DNA of 64,000 nucleotides from assembly GCA_022432975.1 (NCBI GenBank), contig CM039509.1:22661432-22725431 (forward strand), given 5' to 3'. This DNA comes from Begonia masoniana. Lineage: Eukaryota; Streptophyta; Magnoliopsida; Cucurbitales; Begoniaceae. Numbering within the stretch: the first letter of the stretch is position 1; each line of letters opens with the position of its first letter. Below the pieces are notes generated by a model. The model did no database searches. It was not told the DNA's origin and saw nothing but the letters and a program-made list of their open reading frames with translations. The translations under genes and the position numbers were made by a program. Below, piece after piece: positions 34,441 through 48,300 of the stretch.

Positions 34441-35735
34441 ATAAGTGTGTATTTTACACACTTATTCGGACTCTTTAATCTTGATTTGATAAGTTTTTCT
34501 CAAGCATTTGAATGAATTTAACGTTTATGGGGTAAGTGTGCAGATAAGATTAAATCTAACAGGTTAAGCATCAACGAAGAATCAATATAGTGCAGAATGA
34601 AGAAAAATAACGAAATAAAAATATCAATGTGTGGCGAGGAACAGAAGACTCGCCGATCGATTGGCTACTTTAGGCGATCGATCGGCTATTTTAATGCCAG
34701 TCGTTGGCTATTTTAATTGATGGAGGTGTTTGAATCTGGACCGTTGAAGCTGAACCATTGAAGTTTGTTTTAATCTCAGCCATTGAAGATAATTGTGGCT
34801 TTAGATTTGTGGGCTTCAGATTAATTAAAAAATTAAGTTAACTAACTAGGCGAGATGAGGAGGCGAGACAGAGATTCATTCAGAACAGCCCTAGCGAGAG
34901 ACAAAGAAGGAGGCAAGCGAGACGGAGACCAGAACCTAGCGAGAGCTTCTGGAACTGGATTTCAGCATAGTTTTTCTTTTTCTTTCTTCTTTGCAACTAT
35001 GAACCCCTTTATTATTATTGTTTCTCTTCACTCTAGTATGAACTAATTTTCTTTTCTAGGGCTACGATGTAGCCGGATTATGAATATTTAGTATTTTCTT
35101 CAATTTAAGTTGTTGATTTTCTGTTTCAATATTGTGTTGAATATTTTATTCTACTCTTAATGCTTACTATTGCCTGATCAACAATAGCACGTTTGTAGGA
35201 TTGTTTTGAGACCGAAAGGTGATAAATAATCGAGCACTGAATAATTTACCAGGAAAATGATCTTAGGCTAGAGAGAGCTAAGACGTTCATGCGGTAGTAT
35301 AATTTCTCATTCTTAATGTATTCAATTAATTTTTATGGTTTGAGACCGAGAGGTGATAACCTGTTAGTTGGATAAGTTTGTCATTGTTCGAGAGAGATTG
35401 ATAAATATTTTTGTGAAATTGCCATCAACACATAGAAATAAAAATTAATGAATTGAATTTGGAATACTAAATATGATTAATTTAGGTGAAATCGGAAACC
35501 CTAGAGCTTTCTCATTATATTATCAAACTCGTTTAATTTTTAGTTATTTAATTAATTGTTCTTGTTTTATTTTGAATTAAAATTCGCTAAAATATCGTTA
35601 TTCAAATTAGACTGCAATTGATTTTATTTGATTATTAATTTAACAATCCTCGTGGGTTCGACACTTTATTTACCACTTTATTAGTTGTTGCAACTCGTAC
35701 ACTTGCGAAATATTTTGTAAAACACAGCTCCCCAA
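34441..35735. mobile_element. Possible solo LTR of a different family in the TPR gene intron
   Basis: Non-coding stretch between two exons. The right part has words I associate with plant gypsy LTR ends (TTTGAGACCGAGAGGTGATAA-like phrases near 35207-35225 and 35340-35358, and CTCGTGGGTTCGACAC near 35649). A GGCGATCGATCGGC dyad lies near 34672. I cannot find a convincing target duplication. Confidence 0.35.
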
Positions 35736-35744
35736 TACTTCCAC

Positions 35745-36165
35745 CTTGAATGAACCCAAACGAAAATCCAACAGCAAAAACCAAAACAGATGCAGGAAAC
35801 AAAAGAAAAGAAGAAATTCTGACCCTATAAATGGCCGAGGCGCATACAATCCCAAGAAAAAAAGCGAAAGCATGCCGGTCACTGATTCCAATAGATGCCA
35901 AAAAATTACTGATCTGATCCGACTGTCCAGATCGGTCCGAGTAACTCACAAATCCACTATCATCCCATCCCCCAAAATCTTCCAAAACGGCAGCTTGAAG
36001 AGCTTCGGCATAGCAAAATCGGGATGAAGTAGAATGAAGAAGCCATTTCCTCCTATGAGATATAAAGAATCTTTGATTTTCCCGAGTAAGTAGCGCGTAG
36101 CAATACCTTAAAGTAAGTTGCGAGTGTTGTATATGGAGAAAATCACTGGAAATTAGGGATTTCAT
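35745..36165 (-). CDS. Probable first coding exon of the TPR-type gene (plastid/membrane)
   Basis: From ATG 36165 the frame reads MKSLISSDFLHIQHSQ, then a Ser/Arg-rich, acid-poor stretch like a plastid transit peptide (RRKWLLHSTSSRFCYAEALQ). It continues with a Gly/Asp-rich part and two hydrophobic segments (HAFAFFLGIVCASAIY and FLLFPASVLVFAVGFSFGF) likely to span a membrane. A GT donor candidate follows CAAG at 35745. The frame is also open upstream to 36411, but that part is unlike coding sequence. The link to the exon at 33164-34328 is inferred from strand, order and known plant genes of this kind; the phases of the two borders I chose do not fit perfectly, so the exact splice sites are uncertain. 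Confidence 0.55.
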
Positions 36166-36543
36166 TTGCGAATGAAGATGAAGGAACAGACAGATCCTCT
36201 CAAATGGCGCCAAGCAGGAATCTGACAAGATAAATTTACAATACCTGAAATTTACTGTCTTAAATGTATGGGTAATTATTGCTTGTGTAGAGGAGCATAG
36301 CCCTGAATCTCGAGCCCATATAAGAGACGCAAAATCAAATATCCAAATCAAAATCCAACAAAGCTCCAACCAACAAACAAGAATACACAACACTATCAAA
36401 CAAATGGTCAATAAGAAAGCCCATCAGTCAAAAACTCCAAGGCAATAGATCAAGTAAGTTGGGGCGATACCTGGTCTCTATCAGAAAGATAGAGAGCCAT
36501 CGTCAGAGCTGGAGAAAAATCTCAATTTTATGTGGACATGTTC

Positions 36544-37372
36544 TGTAACACCCGGTTTTACGGAATTTTATAATTCCACTATATAATGGCATTTTTGTAA
36601 ATATGTCAAATTAAGTTCGTTTGGCGAACGAAAAGTTTTAATGGAACCATAGTAACAAATTTGAATTTATAGTGAAATAAGAAAATTTGAAGAAAACGGA
36701 TCGATAGATCAATTAACAAAATAGGCGAACAAACAAATAGAAAATCCAAGGGAGGGCAAAATGGTCATTTAACCACTCAAGCTTTTATTAAAAAGCAAAT
36801 GCCTTCCACGATTTTTCATTCTGAAAAATCGTTCTCCAGAGGACTTAGGCAAGTTCTTCCCCTCCCGCGTTCTCTTTTCCGACAACCGACGTTTCACTTC
36901 GATCATCGGTTTTCTTCGCGCTTTCTTCTTCCATCGCGATTCTAGGTAAGACTCTAACATTTTAGAAGTTATTTTCCGGGTTCTCTAAAACTGTTAATCA
37001 ACTAGAGTTTCTTAGGGTTTCGTTTGAATTTGCTGCGTGAAGATAGAAATTATTGGCTATAGAATTGTGGATGATAATGAGTTGTTTACGATTATGGAGG
37101 ATAGATAAGTAAAACTAATGGAGTCCGATTGGTTTAGACTCGGTTTTAATGCTGTGTGTTATGAATTGGTTTAGGTGAACAAAGCTCACGGATATTGCTC
37201 GGTGTGCTGAGGAACCGAGGTAAGTTTTCGAGACTTTTTGGCCGATTTGGCCTACACCATGGATAAGCTTTGTTGATCGAGGATAATTGGTGAATTTGTT
37301 GTTTAAGTGTAGGTTAGATGGGTAGTTTAGAAGAATTGTATGTTAGAACATTTTTAATTAAGGTTCGTTACG
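36544..37372 (+). repeat. 5' LTR of element G
   Basis: 829 bp from TGTAACACCCGG to GTTCGTTACG. Holds a CGATTTTTCATTCTGAAAAATCG inverted pair in part (36809-36831), two splice-donor-like sites (CTAG|GTAAGA near 36943; GAG|GTAAGT near 37219) and the GGCC-GATTT-GGCC hairpin (37240-37252). Confidence 0.92.
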
Positions 37373-37376
37373 GTTA

Positions 37377-37388
37377 TGGTATCAAAGA
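37377..37388 (+). other. Mutated primer binding site of element G
   Basis: TGGTATCAAAGA, 10 of 12 bases matching the iMet primer site. Confidence 0.75.
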
Positions 37389-37537
37389 TCCCGGGTTTTA
37401 AAATCGATTCTGTAGACTGCTCGACTGCAAAGCCACTACACGGACACGCTTCTTCGACTGTAAGTACGTTTAAATGCTTTATTTGATTTCGATTTCTTAG
37501 AATTATTTGTTTTAACTTTTATAGGAGTTACAGAAAA

Positions 37538-39019
37538 ATGGTTCGAGCGAGAGACACCAGAGATGAAGCTCTGGATAGACTTACTGATTTGCTGGATCAT
37601 CAGAGCCAGCATATGGACAGGCAAGCACAACAGATTGAGAGCTTAGTGAACCGAGAAAATCAGAGATCCCGGGATATAGTAGTTCCGGACAATCATAGCA
37701 TGGAGAGGTTTCAAAAGCTACAGCCTCCAGTGTTTAACGGACAATCAACGGACCCCTCTATTGCTGAGGAGTGGGTTCAAACGATGGAGGACATGTTGGC
37801 TTACGCCAAAGTGGAGAATGCTGAGAAAGTCACGTGCGTCACTTTCCACCTGGCATTGGATGCCCGATTTTGGTGGGATTCCATTAAGGCGACTACGGAC
37901 GTGACATTGATGAGGTGGGAACGGTTTAAGACTATATTCTTTGATAAATACCTCAGTCGTACAGTGAGGGCGGCAAAAAGAGCAGAGTTCACGCAGCTGA
38001 AGCAGACCAGTACAGTTGCGGAATACATTAGGAAGTTTGAGACTTTATCACGGTTTGCACCGCGCTTGGTCAGCGATAATGAAGACAAGGTGCAACAATT
38101 TATGGATGGACTAAATCCGGAAATTCGAAAGAACATCATAGTGTCTGGCATTTTTTATGTACCCTATGAAGACATCGCAGCGAGAGCCCTGGAGTTTGAG
38201 GCTGTGGAATTGACTTGTGTGAAACCAAAGGAGTCTGCTAGGGATTTCTTTCGCGAAATTCACCCTCAATCACGAAATAGAGGTTGGCAACAAAAAGGAC
38301 AGCCACTAGTACAACAACAAAGGGGTGTCAAGAGACCATTTGAAAGAGGTAATGCCCGGGGCAAAAGAAAACAAGTACAAGGGACTACTCAAATACCTTG
38401 GTGCCCTAAATGCCAGAAGGAGCATAGTGGTGAGTGCCGATTGGGCACAGATAGATGTTTCCGGTGTGGAGAGACAGACCATTTTGTTAAAAATTGCCCG
38501 AAGCCGGGCCGAGAACAGTCAGGCAGAGACCAGAGGAGAGTGATGCCAAGGATCTTTGCTTTCATCGAGCCTGGTGATGTCGACGACGAGGCTCAGCCAT
38601 CTGTTATAGCAAGTACTATTTTAGTCATGGATGTACCAGTATTTTCTTTGATAGACACTGGAACTACGCACTCCTTCATTTCAACTGCTTGTATGACTAG
38701 ATTGAGGTTAGTGTCTGAGTTAGCGGAGTATGAGTACAGAGTGATGCTGCCTTCGGGAGCTCATATGCAGTCCGATCGTATCTTCCAAAGCAACGTCGTC
38801 TCAGTAGGGATTAATACCCTCTATGCTTCCCTGATAGTCATGAGCATAGAGTGGTACGATCTTATTTTGGGAATGGATTGGCTGGCACGCCATTTCGCTA
38901 CCATCGACTGCCTATCCGGGTTGATAACTTTTCGGCCTCCGGATAGGGAAGAGTTTTCATATCATGCAATAAATAGGTCGAGTGGGTCTCCTATTTCCTA
39001 CTCCATGATGGTTCGATAG
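37538..39019 (+). pseudogene. Gypsy gag-protease of element G
   Basis: 493 codons from ATG 37538 (MVRARDTRDEALDRL): Gln-rich helix, gag core (AEEWVQTMEDMLAYA, FFDKYLSRTVRA), CCHC knuckle (CFRCGETDHFVKNC), protease with active site LIDTGTTHSF and DLILGMDWLARH. In-frame stops at 39017-39019 and 39068-39070 separate it from the RT region. The sequence is close to the gag of elements E and F, so all three belong to one lineage. Confidence 0.92.
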
Positions 39020-39070
39020 CAGTTTAAGGGCGAATGCTCTGTATATCTGGCTACAGTGGTTAATACTTAG

Positions 39071-39316
39071 TTGCTTAATGGGGTAAAGCCAGAAGACCTT
39101 CCAGTAGTTAGAGAATTTTCTGAGATTTTCCTCGACGATCTTCCTAGATTACCGCCGGATAGAGAGATCGAGTTCACCATTGATGTTTATCCAGGCTCAG
39201 GGCCTGTATCGAAGAATCCGTACAGACTGGCACCTACTGAACTAAAGGAACTGAAGACTCAGTTAGAAGAGTTGTTAGACAAGGGGTTCATTCGACCTAG
39301 TTTCTCTCCTTAGACA
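39071..39316 (+). pseudogene. Pol of element G, fragment 1 (before reverse transcriptase)
   Basis: [18 protein letters not shown] and the following [17 protein letters not shown] segment lead to the RT fingers. The frame stops at 39311-39313, just before solo LTR N at 39317. Confidence 0.9.
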
Positions 39317-42300
39317 TGTAATATCCGGCTTGTACGGATTTCAGATATAATGTATTATATTATTATTTTATTATATAATGGCATTTTTGGTAAATATGTC
39401 AAATCAGGTCCGTTTCACGAAAAGAAAGCGTCATTACGATCCTAACGATTAATAGGAATTTTAAGGAAATTATGGGAATTTTCAGAGACCAAACACTATG
39501 TTCCGAGTAAATACACTTTTCGTTATGTAAAAGACGTTCTCGTAAAATAGTAAACGAGGTCCGAATTGCGAACGGACAGTTTTAATAAGTCTCAAATAAT
39601 AAGTTGGATATATTGGTGAAATATGGAGACTTGGTGAATCCAAATCGTTGGACGATTAACGAACCGAACGACGAAACAAATATAAAATATGTAGTAAGGG
39701 CAAAATGGTCATTTTACAAACCAAATTTTATTAAAATCCTTAAACTTCTTCTTCCTTCTCCATTTTCATGCCAGAACACATTTTCTTCTTTCTTCCTCGC
39801 GAAACCCTCCCTGCCCGCGGCGACATCCGACGATCCGACCTCCGTTTCTCCTCCCGTTCGTTCCATTTTCTTCACGTTTCTTCCTCCAATCGACGTTCTA
39901 GGTAAGTCTCTATAGTTTTCGAGCGTTAAGTTTCGGTTTTCATAGAGTTATACGTTTAGGTTTACGATTAGGGTTTTGGAAAAAAAATGAGATTAGGGTT
40001 CGTATTAATAGGTTATCCTTGAATAAGTATCTATTGAACGTATTAAACGTTATTGGACGAAGTTGGATCAATTCGTGAAAAAGTTTAAAATCCGAGAATT
40101 TTAGGATTTTCAGAAAAGTTCGTAATTCGCGAATTGAGGTGGCGAGCGTAAATTTCTCAAAATAAATGGCTCATGAAAATGGATTAAACTTTAGAAAGCC
40201 CTTAGTCAGGTCTTGACAATTTGGAAGTTTATTAACTTAAACTTGTATTAACGTCAATCCTTGTAAATTGCTTAGGTAAACAGCGCTCGTGACGACTGAT
40301 TACCGCGTGCGAGAGGTAATGGCCGAAAGGCGTATTGTATTGGCCGAAAGGCGTATTGTATTGGCCGAAAGGCGTATTGTATTGGCCGAAAGGCGTATTG
40401 TATTGGCCGAAAGGCGTATTGTATTGGCCGAAAGGCGTATTGTATTGGCCGAAAGGCGTATTGTATTGGCCGAAAGGCGTATTGTATTGGCCGAAAGGCG
40501 TATTGTATTGGCCGAAAGGCGTATTGTATTGGCCGAAAGGCGTATTGTATTGGCCGAAAGGCGTATTGTATTGGCCGAAAGGCGTATTGTATTGGCCGAA
40601 AGGCGTATTGTATTGGCCGAAAGGCGTATTGTATTGGCCGAAAGGCGTATTGTATTGGCCGAAAGGCGTATTGTATTGGCCGAAAGGCGTATTGTATTGG
40701 CCGAAAGGCGTATTGTATTGGCCGAAAGGCGTATTGTATTGGCCGAAAGGCGTATTGTATTGGCCGAAAGGCGTATTGTATTGGCCGAAAGGCGTATTGT
40801 ATTGGCCGAAAGGCGTATTGTATTGGCCGAAAGGCGTATTGTATTGGCCGAAAGGCGTATTGTATTGGCCGAAAGGCGTATTGTATTGGCCGAAAGGCGT
40901 ATTGTATTGGCCGAAAGGCGTATTGTATTGGCCGAAAGGCGTATTGTATTGGCCGAAAGGCGTATTGTATTGGCCGAAAGGCGTATTGTATTGGCCGAAA
41001 GGCGTATTGTATTGGCCGAAAGGCGTATTGTATTGGCCGAAAGGCGTATTGTATTGGCCGAAAGGCGTATTGTATTGGCCGAAAGGCGTATTGTATTGGC
41101 CGAAAGGCGTATTGTATTGGCCGAAAGGCGTATTGTATTGGCCGAAAGGCGTATTGTATTGGCCGAAAGGCGTATTGTATTGGCCGAAAGGCGTATTGTA
41201 TTGGCCGAAAGGCGTATTGTATTGGCCGAAAGGCGTATTGTATTGGCCGAAAGGCGTATTGTATTGGCCGAAAGGCGTATTGTATTGGCCGAAAGGCGTA
41301 TTGTATTGGCCGAAAGGCGTATTGTATTGGCCGAAAGGCGTATTGTATTGGCCGAAAGGCGTATTGTATTGGCCGAAAGGCGTATTGTATTGGCCGAAAG
41401 GCGTATTGTATTGGCCGAAAGGCGTATTGTATTGGCCGAAAGGCGTATTGTATTGGCCGAAAGGCGTATTGTATTGGCCGAAAGGCGTATTGTATTGGCC
41501 GAAAGGCGTATTGTATTGGCCGAAAGGCGTATTGTATTGGCCGAAAGGCGTATTGTATTGGCCGAAAGGCGTATTGTATTGGCCGAAAGGCGTATTGTAT
41601 TGGCCGAAAGGCGTATTGTATTGGCCGAAAGGCGTATTGTATTGGCCGAAAGGCGTATTGTATTGGCCGAAAGGCGTATTGTATTGGCCGAAAGGCGTAT
41701 TGTATTGGCCGAAAGGCGTATTGTATTGGCCGAAAGGCGTATTGTATTGGCCGAAAGGCGTATTGTATTGGCCGAAAGGCGTATTGTATTGGCCGAAAGG
41801 CGTATTGTATTGGCCGAAAGGCGTATTGTATTGGCCGAAAGGCGTATTGTATTGGCCGAAAGGCGTATTGTATTGGCCGAAAGGCGTATTGTATTGGCCG
41901 AAAGGCGTATTGTATTGGCCGAAAGGCGTATTGTATTGGCCGAAAGGCGTATTGTATTGGCCGAAAGGCGTATTGTATTGGCCGAAAGGCGTATTGTATT
42001 GGCCGAAAGGCGTATTGTATTGGCCGAAAGGCGTATTGTATTGGCCGAAAGGCGTATTGTATTGGCCGAAAGGCGTATTGTATTGGCCGAAAGGCGTATT
42101 GTATTGGCCGAAAGGCGTATTGTATTGGCCGAAAGGCGTATTGTATTGGCCGAAAGGCGTATTGAGCATAGTATTGGCCGAAAGGCGTATTGTATTGGCC
42201 GAAAGCGTATTGTATTGGCCGAAAGGCGTATTGAGCATAGTATTGGCCGAAAGGCGTATTGTATTGGCCGAAAGGCGTATTGTATTGGCCGAAAGGCGTA

Positions 42301-45300
42301 TTGTATTGGCCGAAAGGCGTATTGTATTGGCCGAAAGGCGTATTGAGCATAGTATTGGCCGAAAGGCGTATTGTATTGGCCGAAAGGCGTATTGTATTGG
42401 CCGAAAGGCGTATTGTATTGGCCGAAAGGCGTATTGAGCATAGTATTGGCCGAAAGGCGTATTGTATTGGCCGAAAGCGTATTGTATTGGCCGAAAGGCG
42501 TATTGTATTGGCCGAAAGGCGTATTGTATTGGCCGAAAGGCGTATTGTATTGGCCGAAAGGCGTATTGTATTGGCCGAAAGGCGTATTGTATTGGCCGAA
42601 AGGCGTATTGTATTGGCCGAAAGGCGTATTGTATTGGCCGAAAGGCGTATTGTATTGGCCGAAAGGCGTATTGTATTGGCCGAAAGGCGTATTGTATTGG
42701 CCGAAAGGCGTATTGTATTGGCCGAAAGGCGTATTGTATTGGCCGAAAGGCGTATTGTATTGGCCGAAAGGCGTATTGTATTGGCCGAAAGGCGTATTGT
42801 ATTGGCCGAAAGGCGTATTGTATTGGCCGAAAGGCGTATTGTATTGGCCGAAAGGCGTATTGTATTGGCCGAAAGGCGTATTGTATTGGCCGAAAGGCGT
42901 ATTGTATTGGCCGAAAGGCGTATTGTATTGGCCGAAAGGCGTATTGTATTGGCCGAAAGGCGTATTGTATTGGCCGAAAGGCGTATTGTATTGGCCGAAA
43001 GGCGTATTGTATTGGCCGAAAGGCGTATTGTATTGGCCGAAAGGCGTATTGTATTGGCCGAAAGGCGTATTGTATTGGCCGAAAGGCGTATTGTATTGGC
43101 CGAAAGGCGTATTGTATTGGCCGAAAGGCGTATTGTATTGGCCGAAAGGCGTATTGTATTGGCCGAAAGGCGTATTGTATTGGCCGAAAGGCGTATTGTA
43201 TTGGCCGAAAGGCGTATTGTATTGGCCGAAAGGCGTATTGTATTGGCCGAAAGGCGTATTGTATTGGCCGAAAGGCGTATTGTATTGGCCGAAAGGCGTA
43301 TTGTATTGGCCGAAAGGCGTATTGTATTGGCCGAAAGGCGTATTGTATTGGCCGAAAGGCGTATTGTATTGGCCGAAAGGCGTATTGTATTGGCCGAAAG
43401 GCGTATTGTATTGGCCGAAAGGCGTATTGTATTGGCCGAAAGGCGTATTGTATTGGCCGAAAGGCGTATTGTATTGGCCGAAAGGCGTATTGTATTGGCC
43501 GAAAGGCGTATTGTATTGGCCGAAAGGCGTATTGTATTGGCCGAAAGGCGTATTGTATTGGCCGAAAGGCGTATTGTATTGGCCGAAAGGCGTATTGTAT
43601 TGGCCGAAAGGCGTATTGTATTGGCCGAAAGGCGTATTGTATTGGCCGAAAGGCGTATTGTATTGGCCGAAAGGCGTATTGTATTGGCCGAAAGGCGTAT
43701 TGTATTGGCCGAAAGGCGTATTGTATTGGCCGAAAGGCGTATTGTATTGGCCGAAAGGCGTATTGTATTGGCCGAAAGGCGTATTGTATTGGCCGAAAGG
43801 CGTATTGTATTGGCCGAAAGGCGTATTGTATTGGCCGAAAGGCGTATTGTATTGGCCGAAAGGCGTATTGTATTGGCCGAAAGGCGTATTGTATTGGCCG
43901 AAAGGCGTATTGTATTGGCCGAAAGGCGTATTGTATTGGCCGAAAGGCGTATTGTATTGGCCGAAAGGCGTATTGTATTGGCCGAAAGGCGTATTGTATT
44001 GGCCGAAAGGCGTATTGTATTGGCCGAAAGGCGTATTGTATTGGCCGAAAGGCGTATTGTATTGGCCGAAAGGCGTATTGTATTGGCCGAAAGGCGTATT
44101 GTATTGGCCGAAAGGCGTATTGTATTGGCCGAAAGGCGTATTGTATTGGCCGAAAGGCGTATTGTATTGGCCGAAAGGCGTATTGTATTGGCCGAAAGGC
44201 GTATTGTATTGGCCGAAAGGCGTATTGTATTGGCCGAAAGGCGTATTGTATTGGCCGAAAGGCGTATTGTATTGGCCGAAAGGCGTATTGTATTGGCCGA
44301 AAGGCGTATTGTATTGGCCGAAAGGCGTATTGTATTGGCCGAAAGGCGTATTGTATTGGCCGAAAGGCGTATTGTATTGGCCGAAAGGCGTATTGTATTG
44401 GCCGAAAGGCGTATTGTATTGGCCGAAAGGCGTATTGTATTGGCCGAAAGGCGTATTGTATTGGCCGAAAGGCGTATTGTATTGGCCGAAAGGCGTATTG
44501 TATTGGCCGAAAGGCGTATTGTATTGGCCGAAAGGCGTATTGTATTGGCCGAAAGGCGTATTGTATTGGCCGAAAGGCGTATTGTATTGGCCGAAAGGCG
44601 TATTGTATTGGCCGAAAGGCGTATTGTATTGGCCGAAAGGCGTATTGTATTGGCCGAAAGGCGTATTGTATTGGCCGAAAGGCGTATTGTATTGGCCGAA
44701 AGGCGTATTGTATTGGCCGAAAGGCGTATTGTATTGGCCGAAAGGCGTATTGTATTGGCCGAAAGGCGTATTGTATTGGCCGAAAGGCGTATTGTATTGG
44801 CCGAAAGGCGTATTGTATTGGCCGAAAGGCGTATTGTATTGGCCGAAAGGCGTATTGTATTGGCCGAAAGGCGTATTGTATTGGCCGAAAGGCGTATTGT
44901 ATTGGCCGAAAGGCGTATTGTATTGGCCGAAAGGCGTATTGTATTGGCCGAAAGGCGTATTGTATTGGCCGAAAGGCGTATTGTATTGGCCGAAAGGCGT
45001 ATTGTATTGGCCGAAAGGCGTATTGTATTGGCCGAAAGGCGTATTGTATTGGCCGAAAGGCGTATTGTATTGGCCGAAAGGCGTATTGTATTGGCCGAAA
45101 GGCGTATTGTATTGGCCGAAAGGCGTATTGTATTGGCCGAAAGGCGTATTGTATTGGCCGAAAGGCGTATTGTATTGGCCGAAAGGCGTATTGTATTGGC
45201 CGAAAGGCGTATTGTATTGGCCGAAAGGCGTATTGTATTGGCCGAAAGGCGTATTGTATTGGCCGAAAGGCGTATTGTATTGGCCGAAAGGCGTATTGTA

Positions 45301-48300
45301 TTGGCCGAAAGGCGTATTGTATTGGCCGAAAGGCGTATTGTATTGGCCGAAAGGCGTATTGTATTGGCCGAAAGGCGTATTGTATTGGCCGAAAGGCGTA
45401 TTGTATTGGCCGAAAGGCGTATTGTATTGGCCGAAAGGCGTATTGTATTGGCCGAAAGGCGTATTGTATTGGCCGAAAGGCGTATTGTATTGGCCGAAAG
45501 GCGTATTGTATTGGCCGAAAGGCGTATTGTATTGGCCGAAAGGCGTATTGTATTGGCCGAAAGGCGTATTGTATTGGCCGAAAGGCGTATTGTATTGGCC
45601 GAAAGGCGTATTGTATTGGCCGAAAGGCGTATTGTATTGGCCGAAAGGCGTATTGTATTGGCCGAAAGGCGTATTGTATTGGCCGAAAGGCGTATTGTAT
45701 TGGCCGAAAGGCGTATTGTATTGGCCGAAAGGCGTATTGTATTGGCCGAAAGGCGTATTGTATTGGCCGAAAGGCGTATTGTATTGGCCGAAAGGCGTAT
45801 TGTATTGGCCGAAAGGCGTATTGTATTGGCCGAAAGGCGTATTGTATTGGCCGAAAGGCGTATTGTATTGGCCGAAAGGCGTATTGTATTGGCCGAAAGG
45901 CGTATTGTATTGGCCGAAAGGCGTATTGTATTGGCCGAAAGGCGTATTGTATTGGCCGAAAGGCGTATTGTATTGGCCGAAAGGCGTATTGTATTGGCCG
46001 AAAGGCGTATTGTATTGGCCGAAAGGCGTATTGTATTGGCCGAAAGGCGTATTGTATTGGCCGAAAGGCGTATTGTATTGGCCGAAAGGCGTATTGTATT
46101 GGCCGAAAGGCGTATTGTATTGGCCGAAAGGCGTATTGTATTGGCCGAAAGGCGTATTGTATTGGCCGAAAGGCGTATTGTATTGGCCGAAAGGCGTATT
46201 GTATTGGCCGAAAGGCGTATTGTATTGGCCGAAAGGCGTATTGTATTGGCCGAAAGGCGTATTGTATTGGCCGAAAGGCGTATTGTATTGGCCGAAAGGC
46301 GTATTGTATTGGCCGAAAGGCGTATTGTATTGGCCGAAAGGCGTATTGTATTGGCCGAAAGGCGTATTGTATTGGCCGAAAGGCGTATTGTATTGGCCGA
46401 AAGGCGTATTGTATTGGCCGAAAGGCGTATTGTATTGGCCGAAAGGCGTATTGTATTGGCCGAAAGGCGTATTGTATTGGCCGAAAGGCGTATTGTATTG
46501 GCCGAAAGGCGTATTGTATTGGCCGAAAGGCGTATTGTATTGGCCGAAAGGCGTATTGTATTGGCCGAAAGGCGTATTGTATTGGCCGAAAGGCGTATTG
46601 TATTGGCCGAAAGGCGTATTGTATTGGCCGAAAGGCGTATTGTATTGGCCGAAAGGCGTATTGTATTGGCCGAAAGGCGTATTGTATTGGCCGAAAGGCG
46701 TATTGTATTGGCCGAAAGGCGTATTGTATTGGCCGAAAGGCGTATTGTATTGGCCGAAAGGCGTATTGTATTGGCCGAAAGGCGTATTGTATTGGCCGAA
46801 AGGCGTATTGTATTGGCCGAAAGGCGTATTGTATTGGCCGAAAGGCGTATTGTATTGGCCGAAAGGCGTATTGTATTGGCCGAAAGGCGTATTGTATTGG
46901 CCGAAAGGCGTATTGTATTGGCCGAAAGGCGTATTGTATTGGCCGAAAGGCGTATTGTATTGGCCGAAAGGCGTATTGTATTGGCCGAAAGGCGTATTGT
47001 ATTGGCCGAAAGGCGTATTGTATTGGCCGAAAGGCGTATTGTATTGGCCGAAAGGCGTATTGTATTGGCCGAAAGGCGTATTGTATTGGCCGAAAGGCGT
47101 ATTGTATTGGCCGAAAGGCGTATTGTATTGGCCGAAAGGCGTATTGTATTGGCCGAAAGGCGTATTGTATTGGCCGAAAGGCGTATTGTATTGGCCGAAA
47201 GGCGTATTGTATTGGCCGAAAGGCGTATTGTATTGGCCGAAAGGCGTATTGTATTGGCCGAAAGGCGTATTGTATTGGCCGAAAGGCGTATTGTATTGGC
47301 CGAAAGGCGTATTGTATTGGCCGAAAGGCGTATTGTATTGGCCGAAAGGCGTATTGTATTGGCCGAAAGGCGTATTGTATTGGCCGAAAGGCGTATTGTA
47401 TTGGCCGAAAGGCGTATTGTATTGGCCGAAAGGCGTATTGTATTGGCCGAAAGGCGTATTGTATTGGCCGAAAGGCGTATTGTATTGGCCGAAAGGCGTA
47501 TTGTATTGGCCGAAAGGCGTATTGTATTGGCCGAAAGGCGTATTGTATTGGCCGAAAGGCGTATTGTATTGGCCGAAAGGCGTATTGTATTGGCCGAAAG
47601 GCGTATTGTATTGGCCGAAAGGCGTATTGTATTGGCCGAAAGGCGTATTGTATTGGCCGAAAGGCGTATTGTATTGGCCGAAAGGCGTATTGTATTGGCC
47701 GAAAGGCGTATTGTATTGGCCGAAAGGCGTATTGTATTGGCCGAAAGGCGTATTGTATTGGCCGAAAGGCGTATTGTATTGGCCGAAAGGCGTATTGTAT
47801 TGGCCGAAAGGCGTATTGTATTGGCCGAAAGGCGTATTGTATTGGCCGAAAGGCGTATTGTATTGGCCGAAAGGCGTATTGTATTGGCCGAAAGGCGTAT
47901 TGTATTGGCCGAAAGGCGTATTGTATTGGCCGAAAGGCGTATTGTATTGGCCGAAAGGCGTATTGTATTGGCCGAAAGGCGTATTGTATTGGCCGAAAGG
48001 CGTATTGTATTGGCCGAAAGGCGTATTGTATTGGCCGAAAGGCGTATTGTATTGGCCGAAAGGCGTATTGTATTGGCCGAAAGGCGTATTGTATTGGCCG
48101 AAAGGCGTATTGTATTGGCCGAAAGGCGTATTGTATTGGCCGAAAGGCGTATTGTATTGGCCGAAAGGCGTATTGTATTGGCCGAAAGGCGTATTGTATT
48201 GGCCGAAAGGCGTATTGTATTGGCCGAAAGGCGTATTGTATTGGCCGAAAGGCGTATTGTATTGGCCGAAAGGCGTATTGTATTGGCCGAAAGGCGTATT

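Noticed and set aside
34855..35046. 63-codon plus-strand frame
   Set aside because: Low-complexity Arg-rich start in non-coding, LTR-like DNA; no similarity.
35746..36027. Plus-strand 93-codon frame
   Set aside because: It is the shadow of the minus-strand exon that encodes a better supported transit-peptide/membrane protein.
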